Assembly: GCF_000275845.1 (NCBI RefSeq)
Contig: NW_006766883.1
Span: 2,005,843-2,069,842, forward strand
Source of the DNA: Dichomitus squalens LYAD-421 SS1
Taxonomy: Eukaryota; Basidiomycota; Agaricomycetes; Polyporales; Polyporaceae
Length of the DNA: 64,000 nt
Direction: 5' to 3'
Shown here: piece by piece, positions 56,075-64,000 of the stretch
Numbering within the stretch: position 1 is the first letter of the stretch
Layout: the number at the start of each line of letters is the position of its first letter
Program-made: the position numbers and the translations under genes
Notes under the pieces: model-generated
Database searches by the model: none
Seen by the model: the letters and a program-made list of their open reading frames with translations, nothing else
Told to the model about the DNA's origin: nothing

Positions 56075-57381
56075 AGGGGTGGTGCTATCGCGTGGGGCGT
56101 AGTCATGTTCGTGAGTGGGTTCGCTAGGCTGTGAAATGCTTGATCGGGACTCATGAGCTTCAAAATAGCTGTACAGTCTCGCGGGAGGCATTTTCCTGCT
56201 TATTCGGGGACAATACCTGTTCTTCGTTTTCCCTGAATGGTGCGCACGCCCCTTCGTGCTATGCGCATGGCTGACCCTGCCATCTCACCTTAGGCAAATC
56301 TACGGAGGTATTGGAATCGCTGTTGGAGTAGCAGCAGCGCTCTCCATTCTAGCGCTTTCGAACGTGAGTTATCCATCAGCAATGTTCGCGCCTCGGGGCA
56401 TCCGTTCCTGTACTCCGACTGCCTCGCTCGTCCTAAAGACATTAAGATTATGTATACTGACACTGTTCGTCTAGCGATCGTATATCTGGATACGTGTCTG
56501 CAAGTTTGTCTGGCCATTTGTCATCGTCATTGCCGCCGTACGGGCCATCATCATGATCGTCGAGCTCCAACGCGGGTAAGTGCTACTCCGCTACTCTCGT
56601 CCGCCTACGTTCTTCCATTGTTCCGTCACGTCTTCGGCTCCAGTCCTTCACTTTCATGCGCGCTTTTATCGGTAGTCATTGTCACTGTTCCAACAATGGA
56701 ATGGCTCTTCGTTTTGCCCCCCGTCAGCTGTTTGATCATATCTTCTGCGCGTATGGCAGTTGCTTCGCATGTGTGCAGGGCCAAGGGGGCTCAGGTGCCA
56801 CGTTCGGACCGTATTACGCTCCGCCCACGCTCTGCTCTGATAATCCGGCAACTAACATAACCTTGCAGGAAGGACAAGATCCAGTGGGAGTGCGACAACG
56901 GTGGCCAGCTCTGGTCCGCATCAGCTGCCGCAGGCTACGGTACAAGCTCCGAGACGTTCCCAAGTGGCTTCTGTGCAGCGGGATTCTCCAGTTTAAACGT
57001 GGCGTTCATCGTTGGACTCCTCGTGGACCTTGTCTTCCAGGTGCGCATGCCTGGTCACGTTTTCATTGTTGTACCGCTCGAGCTCACTGTATCATCACTG
57101 GTGATGCGTGTAGATGTACATGTTCTTCATGGTATGGCGGTTCCAGAAGAGGCTCGAGCACTATTCGGGAATGAAGGGACCATTTTATGGCGGTAAGTAT
57201 TGACGTTGCGCGTGTCTTCATTCATGTGTCGTTGTTTGCCTCCGTGTCTCCCTGCATGTTGCAGTCCGGCCTCAAGGCTACGCCGTGCATGGCCGGTTCA
57301 CGAGCGCGTCGGATCATGCCGCCAGTATGTCAGGTGCTAATCATAACTTTGCTTCTTGCTGCAGGGTACTACAACGCCTAA
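56075..57381 (+). CDS. four-helix membrane protein, 5' end unresolved
   Basis: Unnamed fungal membrane-protein family. Exons 56075-56110, 56169-56239, 56294-56363, 56475-56575, 56869-57040, 57114-57192, 57265-57324 and 57365-57381 join in frame (606 bases, 201 codons plus stop). Hydrophobic segments: GGAIAWGVVMFLYSLAGGIF, IYGGIGIAVGVAAALSILAL, FVWPFVIVIAAVRAIIMIVE and LNVAFIVGLLVDLVFQMYMF. A Cys-containing loop between helices 3 and 4 (IQWECDN ... GFCAAGF) gives a tetraspan-like topology. A short cytosolic tail ends VHGRFTSASDHAARYYNA. The initiating exon was not found, so the N-terminus is missing here. The intron 56576-56868 is 293 bases, unusually long, and the last intron is only 40 bases. 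Function unknown. Confidence 0.7.
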
Positions 57382-59246
57382 GCGTAGCCTGACCGTTGAG
57401 CAGCGATCGGACGCTGTAGCGGTTACCCTCGGTCCATTCCATTCTCTTTGCCCGAGCCTACTGGACAGTTCCGTGTCATACCTTCTGCGCTACCCCTCGT
57501 ACGATCTGCTAATGCTCCCACCTCCCCGCTGTTCCCGTGTTACGTGATTGACAGTGCTGTCGCTATTCTCGATCGCGCACAGCTGCTTCTCATTGCCCCG
57601 CGTCTCATGAATGATTCGCATTATCTCTCGGTTATCCTCTCTTGTCTCCTCTGATGTTGTCTCAGTATCTCGCCTTCTGGCACTCACGACCCTTATGACA
57701 TGACTAACGACCCCGGATCGTACTTACGTAGTACTCGCCTGGTTACGACTGACTTATTCCTATACCTTGATGATCACCCTTCGAACCTGAATGAACCCTA
57801 TTACAGCACTTTCTGGATTGTGGGTGCACGCGTCTGTGGACGTCTGCGAGCGCCCCGGCAGACTGCTGTACTATGAACTTCGAGTCTTGTGCCGATGGGA
57901 GGAACATCGGTACAGACTTGCGCAGTGAGCGCTAGACATGAAGCGCTGAAGAACAAGGTGCAGCGCGCGGTTTTGCAAAGTTGGTTTTCCCGTAAGCCCG
58001 ATGAATGGTGGACGAGTTGTGGGAAGGAAGGGGCTACGGAAGACGTCAAGTGACGCGGAGTTAGGGAAGGGCGCGTAGTGCGGGAGATGGTCCGTGCCGG
58101 TGTGAGAACTGGTGCCCGAAGGACGCCTCGACACTAGGCGGCGGGCTCTACGTCGAGACAGGAACAAGAGGGTGCTAGTCAGTGATAGCGCACAGCGTCG
58201 ACGATAGTCGGAGAACAAGCGCAAACGCGCGACTCAAGCGACGGTCGGTTGGTTGTAGAAGGAGGGCCCGGAGAGAAGGACGGAACAAATGGAACCGCGA
58301 TGTCGGGCGAAACACAACTGACGGAGAGAAGGGTGGCATCATGAATATGATCGGAGAGGTGTGACAGGCGGGCGACAGCTGGTGCTAGGTGGGGGACGGA
58401 CATCTGAGAAGAAGGCTCGAATTTCGCCGGTGGGGGGGCGAGGGTAAGCGGATAAGCCTGTGGCACTGGCAAGGCACGCTGGGACGGAGGCTGGGGTGAG
58501 AATGAATGCGACGCGCGGGGGTTGGCCGAGAAGGGATGTGGATGTGGACTCGGAGACTGGGATGAAGGGGTGGCCCATATTTGGAGCGGAAGGAGAGGAA
58601 ATGAAAACAACGTTGCGGGCGCTGGGTTTATTCGCGGGCATGAGGCGGCCGGTAGAGGGGCTGGGCGAGGAGGGACTTGGATGGGAGCGATGGAGCAGAA
58701 AGGGGAGGGGAGATGCCCGAGATGGATAGGTTTGGGAAGGGGTACGGCTCGGAAGTCCGGGAGCTGATGCGGGTGATAAGGTCATGGAGAAGTTTAATGG
58801 AAATGGCAGACCGTGGGCAGGAAGCCGAAAATCGCTCGAAAAGGCGACGGAGAGCGAAAGCGGGTGATGGAGGGCTGGGGGCTCCTTCTGCGAGTCTCAG
58901 ACTGGGTCTTGGGGGAGGGTCGCTGCTGGGCGGGCTGTGCGGTCTCGCAAGGAGGGCAGAGCTGATGGCGAGGCTGGGGACGGGTTACGGTCGTCGTGGA
59001 GGGAGAGTACTGGCCGTGTGCTCGCGCCGGGGGGACGGATGCTGAGCTGGGAGATCTGGCGGGCGTCTTGGGTGGACGCCGCGGAAGTAATTTGAACAAG
59101 GTTTGCGTGACCGAGGTGACGGGGCACGGGCACGAGGTGATGAGGGCTTTGGCGCTGGCGGTCGCTCGCGCAGGCGAAGCTCAGCTGGCTCTGGCTCTGG
59201 CTCTGGCTCTGACTCTGACTCTGGCTCGCTCTCTCCCCCGGGCTGC
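57382..59246. other. long upstream region of bHLH copy 2
   Basis: Nearly 1.9 kb without a supported gene. Open frames up to 148 codons occur on both strands between 58180 and 59130; they overlap one another and are Pro/Ser/Gly/Arg-biased, typical of GC-rich noncoding DNA. A long upstream region suits a regulated transcription-factor gene. Confidence 0.45.
59183..59224 (+). repeat. CTGRCT hexamer microsatellite
   Basis: Seven contiguous hexamers: four CTGGCT, two CTGACT, one CTGGCT. It ends about 20 bases before the TATA box of the bHLH gene. Confidence 0.85.
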
Positions 59247-59253
59247 TATATAG
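59247..59253 (+). promoter_or_regulatory. TATA box of bHLH copy 2
   Basis: TATATAG, about 280 bases before the start codon, followed by a long C/T-rich stretch. A 5' untranslated intron would account for the distance. Confidence 0.5.
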
Positions 59254-59354
59254 CCCTCCCCTTCTCCCTTCCTCTCCCCATCCCTCCTCCGCTATCGTCC
59301 TCCGCCTCCGCCGGGTGTTTTCTCCTCCCTCCCCGTTCCCGCTCCGTTGTCAGC

Positions 59355-59415
59355 GTACGTGGTTCTCTTGTTTCGCTTTCTTGTCCTCGCCTACTTACAT
59401 TGACAACCCTTGCAG
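59355..59415 (+). other. probable 5' UTR intron of bHLH copy 2
   Basis: GTACGT donor, CTTAC branch-like site and TTGCAG acceptor, 61 bases, the normal intron size here. It lies between the TATA box and the start codon. No coding frame is involved, so the evidence is splice sites only. Confidence 0.45.
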
Positions 59416-59528
59416 TCTCTGCCTCCTTCTGTCTCTTAAGAACTCACGCTTCTAACGACCTGTCCACTTTTGTGATCCTCTTCCACATCTTTTTGCTCTC
59501 GCTGCTGCTCTCCTCTCCGTCCGCCGCA

Positions 59529-60578
59529 ATGGAGACCGCCCACATGGAGAATGTCCTCGACCACACCAAGAACGCCGACTTCATGGATACCGCCGCGTAT
59601 TACAACGATCCCCTCTCTGGGCTCGATTACCTCCAGTACCCGCCTCATTCCCCGTTTGGCGTTTCTTCTATGGGCCGTAAGTAGCGCTGATTTTCCCATG
59701 TGCGTCATGGATCTGACCGCCTCTCGCAGTCCCTCCCACGTCCTCTCCTCGCAGCTTCAGCTCGCTCCCGCTCTCCGGTGGCCTCAACGAGTACACCTAC
59801 ACCTCTCCGAGTGGCAACTACAGCACGGGCTCTCCAGCTCGTCCTTACACGCCCACTACCATCTACCCTAACGCGCTCTCCAACTTGAGCGCTGGTGATT
59901 TGTCCTCGGATAGTGTCGGTTCGACCCGCAGCCGTCGTGGCAGCGGTTCCCACTCTCCTGGCCCCTCTGTCCCCCCTGGTTCGCTTGCGGCAATCCCCAG
60001 GTCGCACCGCTTTAACCCTCTTGGCGCCGCTGCCACCATCCGTGCTTCCGCGCGCCAGCAGCAGCAGAAGAAGCGTTCCAAGGCCTCTGACGAGTTCGCA
60101 AGCGACGACGACGACGACTTCAACCCGGCTCCCTCCGCCGCCAACAACGACATGCGCCGCGAGGAGATCCGTCGCCAGCGGATCGAGTCCGAGCAGCGGA
60201 GGCGGGATGAGCTCCGTGACGGCTATCGCCGTCTCAAGGACGCTCTCCCTGTGTCCAACCAGAAGTCCAGCAAAGTTTCCTTGCTCGATCGGGGTATGTA
60301 GATCCATTCGATCACGTTTGATCGTTACTGATCGTAAACAAACGCCAACAGCCACCACCCACATTCGTTACCTCGAGATGACCCAACAGCAGTTGCAGAC
60401 GAGACTACAGCAGGCTGAGGCCGAAACCGCGCACCTCCGTCACGTCAACGAGGCCCTCATGCTCGGCACCGCAGAGCAGCGCCATGCCGCCGCCGCCTCT
60501 GCTGTCGCTGCCGCTCAGGTGCAACAGCAGAATGTCGCCGTCGCGGCCGCCGCTGTCGCCTCCGTCAACAAGTACTAA
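59529..60578 (+). CDS. bHLH transcription factor (copy 2)
   Basis: Exons 59529-59676, 59730-60293 and 60352-60578 join to 312 residues. The N-terminal region is Ser/Pro/Tyr-rich (short motifs like GLDYLQYPPHSPFG), then an acidic SDDDDDFNP stretch. The bHLH domain is at about 192-255: RRQRIESEQRRRDELRDGY, LPVSNQKSSKVSLL, then THIRYLEMTQQQLQTRL as helix 2 and zipper. The C-terminus is Ala/Gln-rich. The bHLH core is almost identical to copy 1 at 49382. The intron inside helix 2 falls at the same codon and phase (after LLDR), so the two share ancestry. Outside the domain they have diverged, so they probably have separate roles. Confidence 0.92.
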
Positions 60579-62793
60579 ACGGCCACGTGCGCTCGTCCCC
60601 AAAAGCTCGACATGCGCGTCCGGACGCGCCGAGCATGCCCGCTGTATTATCTATCACGATTGTATCAAGACCCCTCAAGAGACTATTCCCTGCCTGGATG
60701 CAGAGGACGCTGACGACCACACGGACTATCACACATATTCTCCTTTTACGCATTTTTATTCACTTTATTACACCCGGCATCACTTTGTCTCCCTGTCGCA
60801 TTTTTCTCGCATTGTCGCATCATTCCAATCCACTCTCCCCCAGTCCATACATATCTCTCCTCTCCTCCCTTCAGCGGTTCCACCCGGTTTCCGCGACGTC
60901 ACCTACCCCGAGCACCCTGGACTGTCTCGCTGCTGTGCTGCGCGGTCGCGTCGTCGTCTCGACAACGCGTTCCGGAGAGCAGTAGACGGGTGCGCCCTCG
61001 AGCTTGGCGGCCACGGATCGGCTTGTAGCCGGAGGGTTTCGACACGACACGACGCAAGACCGCAGAGTGTGGCTAGAGGCAGCTGCGTTCACAGCGACGT
61101 GCGCAGCCTCGCCCCCTGCGAGTGCTTTCTTGTTTCTTTACACCCACACGGTATTCGTCGTTTTCACTCCCTTCCCAGCTCGCCCTTCCAAGTCCCGCCT
61201 GGCGCACGCGGCCGCTTGAGGTGACGACCACTTAACTGTGGTTCCGTGCTTCGCGGTTGCATATGTGCGCGCCGAAACATCGGCATCGAAGACCCTCGTC
61301 TCGCTCTCGACTCTCCTACCCCGACGCTTGGATGTATTCATCCCCGACATCGCCCAACCTCCGCTATCCCCACATCATGCCACATGCCTCCGTTTCCCGC
61401 GTTTGTGCGTCTCGAATGGCGCCTGATCTCCGCCGTCAAGATGCCGTTCGCCTTCTCCGCCCCCGTCTCATCCTTCCCCTACGACCCCTGGCTATCCGCG
61501 TCCGACAGCTCACGAGCTCCGGTTCAAGTTCGTGATGCATGCGCGCCAGCGAAGTAGCGCGAGCACAACGACATGCGCTTACGCACGGCGCGTCTAGCCA
61601 GGGCCGGAAGACATGGCGAGGCGCGGGTTACACTCGACGCCGACCTCACGGTCATTTCCGGACCTTCCCGTTCGTCGACCCCGGACTCAGTTAGACCCTC
61701 GACGCTTCTTCGCGGCCTCCGCCCGCCCACTACTTGCTACTCCTCCCTCACTCGCTTGCTCCGTCCAGTCTGCCCCAGCTGTTCTGGCTGTGCGCGTGCT
61801 AGTTCACGCCCACCCGTTGCCGGTGTGCGCACTGTGACGTCGAGCGATGCAGGTCTGGTGAGTTGCAGCGGTGAGTGGTGGTGTAGCGCGGTGAGCGCAG
61901 CGTGCGCCTGCTTGCAGGCGCCGCTAGCCTGCCTGCGCAGTCGCGCTTGATGGCGGTCTCGTCCACGGTACATTGTCGTCAAACGCTCCGGACGCACCTG
62001 CGTCGCGTCTTCCATGCCCCCCCGCCTATGCCCAGGATATGTCACCCCAAGCTTGTTCGCGCGTCCGTCGCGCTCGCGGAGGATCGGCGTGCGCTTGCGC
62101 GCGCCGCGCGTGGCTTTGCGGTGGCCCCAGCGCCCTGCTCTCCCCTCAGCCGCCTCTGCTTGAGCCCCCGCGTCGCTGTCGCATCGTTCCCCTTCGCGCC
62201 TCGCTGCTTCCTGTCGTCGTTGCATGGTTGCGCATGTCGGCTTCCTGCCTATCCATTCGCACCGTTGTCTGACCCTGCTTTGCGCGTAGTAGTTAGTAGT
62301 TGATGGCTCGCATATCACGCTATTCACGTCCTATTCATGACTGGAAACGATTCGGTGTGCGTTCGCGTGAGATGACGACGTGAGTCGCCGGAAGAATGTG
62401 CTCCTTCATGCTTTGGAATGTTGAACCAAATCGTATAAAGTCGGAGTCGCCCGGGACGTTGGAAGGTTCCGACGTCGGTTCCGAAAACGCCCAGAAAGGT
62501 AAAACAAGCGCCAGAATGGTCGAATAAGCCCGACGTTCAAATTGACAGGCAGAATGCACGCGTTATCCCAGATGGTTAGCATGCGGTTTGCTAGTACTAC
62601 GCCTACACAACGTATTCTTTGTGGCTCGTGAGGACAGAGAATCTGCAGTGTAGATAAGGCGGTGACGTAGGGTGGTGAAAAGGGATTGAGCGCGAAGAGG
62701 TTCGGGAGCGCAAATGACATAGTGAGGCCAGCCTGAGTCACTAGATATATCCGTGCTTGTACCGAAACCACCACCACCTCTTGCAGTGCCATC
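60579..62793. other. gene-poor interval
   Basis: About 2.2 kb. The first 300 bases are T/C-rich, probably the 3' untranslated region of the bHLH gene. The GC-rich middle (61240-62320) is open in several frames on both strands without domains or splice logic. No gene supported. Confidence 0.45.
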
Positions 62794-63334
62794 ATGTCCG
62801 ACAACGCAGTCCTTCTCAAACAACTCAAGATCAAGTCTGGATCGACGTTACGGTACGGGGACATAGCGGAAGTAGCATAAACGGTCCAAGGTCCGCTGAC
62901 TGGGCAAGGTAGTCTATTCAAGGAGCACAAGCTCTACCAGGACGAGGAAGTGGACCTGAGGCGCAAGCTCGATAAGCTCATCGCGGACAACGCGAATAAT
63001 GCGGAGGAATGGGACATCAGGAACACGGTGAGGACACCCTCGATCTCCCTCTGCCGTTCGTGCGAGCGGTGCCTAACCTCGTCGTGCGGCGATCCAGCGG
63101 CGCATGCTCGAAGAGTCGCAGAAGATGATCGCCGATTCTGCGAGCCGGCTGGGGCAGGCCGCCCAGGAGCTGCGCGAGCTCTTGGTGAGTTCCGATCGCG
63201 ATCGATGACGTCGGAGGGAGGTCAGGCTGGCTGGCTGACCTGTCGAGCAGCTCAGCGCGGAACAGGATGCGGCCCTCGCCCAGGACCCGGAGCTCCTCAA
63301 GGCCCAGGAAGCTCTCGAGATAGTCAGCGTCTAG
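62794..63334 (+). CDS. TBCA: tubulin-folding cofactor A
   Basis: Beta-tubulin chaperone (Rbl2 in yeast), a small three-helix bundle. Exons 62794-62852, 62913-63027, 63098-63184 and 63251-63334 join to 114 residues, the normal length. Visible signature: LLKQLKIKSG at the N-terminus, then LFKEHKLYQDEEVDLRRKL, DKLIADNANNAEEWDIRN, MLEESQKMIADSASRL and AAQELRELL. The C-terminal exon is acidic and less conserved. Start at 62794 is the first ATG and opens with the family's MSD. The gene is convergent with the next one. Confidence 0.93.
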
Positions 63335-63336
63335 GA

Positions 63337-63366
63337 GACGGCGACGGCGATGGCGACGGCGACGGC
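63337..63366 (+). repeat. GACGGC hexamer microsatellite
   Basis: Five contiguous GACGGC/GATGGC units beginning two bases after the TBCA stop codon. Confidence 0.85.
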
Positions 63367-63472
63367 TGGGACATCCTGGGCAAAGATACGTAGGAGCTAA
63401 AGCGCAACCGTACCTGTGTGCCGTAGGGGCATCTGATTGAATATACCCGCCGCACCCTCGAAGCCTCGTCCC

Positions 63473-64000
63473 TCATGACTCCATAGCGTCTGCCTTCTCC
63501 TTATCTCTCGCCTCCTTGATCCGGGCGAGTGCGTTGAGTATGCCCTTCCAGGCATCGCGTTCCATGCGCTCTTCCTGGAGCCCGCGGGTCCCTCTTGCGA
63601 CCCCGTCGGCATCGGCGGAAGGCAGCCCCACGCCAAGTGAGGGAGGGATGAATCCCGGCGGAGGCGCATTGATAGTAGACGGCGCGATGCGGGACTGCCT
63701 GATATGCGCGAGAGAGGACCGGATGCCGATGTGTATGCCCTGCAAACGGCCGTGTAAGCGAGACGCACATGATGAGCAGTACACGCGTCGTACGTCCAGA
63801 CGTTCGAAGTACTCGTTCGCGACGTCGACGAACTTCTCAGAACGCTCTGCGCCGTTTGGCAAGTCTGCGTCCTCCGGTCCGTCGGTCTGGGGTAGGGACA
63901 GAAGCGCGATCGAAGAGGCCGCCAGGGAGAGCAGTCGAGTGATGTCCTGCGTCCAGATCGGGGAGTCTCTGTGGTTGTTCTTCTGTGCACAGGATGCAGA
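63473..64000 (-). CDS. MED11: probable Mediator subunit 11, 5' end outside window
   Basis: Head-module subunit of the RNA polymerase II Mediator. Two exons are visible, 64000 (window edge) to 63794 and 63739-63473, joined in frame across intron 63793-63740. The readable protein has an amphipathic helix (QDITRLLSLAASSIALLSLP), a conserved-looking ERSEKFVDVANEYFERLDGI junction, then GIRSSLAHIRQSRIAPS and NAPPPGFIPPSLGVGLP. It ends in a charged helix. The helix-loop-helix order and the Pro-rich PPPGFIPPSLG motif fit basidiomycete Med11; similarity is weaker than for other calls, so another small coiled-coil protein remains possible. The N-terminal exon is missing. Confidence 0.6.
   Translation of the reverse strand, partial: SASCAQKNNHRDSPIWTQDITRLLSLAASSIALLSLPQTDGPEDADLPNGAERSEKFVDVANEYFERLDVRRVYCSSCASRLHGRLQGIHIGIRSSLAHIRQSRIAPSTINAPPPGFIPPSLGVGLPSADADGVARGTRGLQEERMERDAWKGILNALARIKEARDKEKADAMES

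Noticed and set aside
58179..59133. Several 80-148 codon open frames on both strands
   Set aside because: Mutually overlapping and proline/glycine-biased; best explained by GC-rich upstream DNA of bHLH copy 2.
62335..62930. 174-codon open frame, minus strand
   Set aside because: Covers the promoter and first exon of TBCA on the opposite strand; no domain; the TBCA exon is far better supported.

Overview
The window reads as nuclear DNA of a basidiomycete fungus, most likely an Agaricomycete such as a polypore. Genes are dense and cut by many short introns, mostly 50-65 bases, with GT donors, AG acceptors and CTNAC-type branch points. Several gene families also point that way: a DUF6533-type seven-helix protein, an Agaricomycete-style P450 and a cation-dependent mannose-6-phosphate receptor homologue. 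Gene models below were built by hand from frame-compatible splice sites. Nearly all close exactly on a multiple of three, which is the main support for the exon borders. No rRNA, tRNA, CRISPR array, intact transposon or viral gene was recognised.

Layout. 0.5-6.3 kb: a small MYND-finger protein, a WBP11-type splicing protein (minus) and an RNF10/Mag2 RING protein (plus); the last two diverge from a promoter full of AACCCATA motifs. 6.9-8.2 kb: the osmosensor SHO1. 10.5-19.9 kb, all plus: a single-helix membrane protein, the co-repressor SIN3, and a second single-helix membrane protein. 22.8-28.1 kb, minus: a DUF6533 membrane protein and the ER mannosyltransferase ALG9. 28.8-31.1 kb: an intronless serine/proline-rich protein. 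31.6-40.9 kb, minus: a P450, a purine-cytosine permease and coatomer beta (SEC26). 41.3-48.6 kb, compact: a CstF64 hinge protein without an RRM, a CPYC glutaredoxin, NIF3, the complex I 49 kDa subunit and an MRL1-type receptor. 49.4-60.6 kb: two related bHLH regulators flanking a gene-poor stretch and a four-helix membrane protein. 62.8-64 kb: tubulin cofactor A and a probable Mediator subunit 11 cut by the window edge.

This is a housekeeping neighbourhood (transcription, splicing, secretion, mitochondria), not a biosynthetic cluster, and I see no previously undescribed multi-gene system. The most unusual signals are at gene-structure level. The complex I 49 kDa gene appears to need a 2-base exon and a 10-base exon to keep its conserved ends in frame. 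The DUF6533 gene uses 8- and 20-base exons. The WBP11 gene uses two GC-AG introns. The divergent promoter at 3.4-4.1 kb carries eight exact copies of one octamer.
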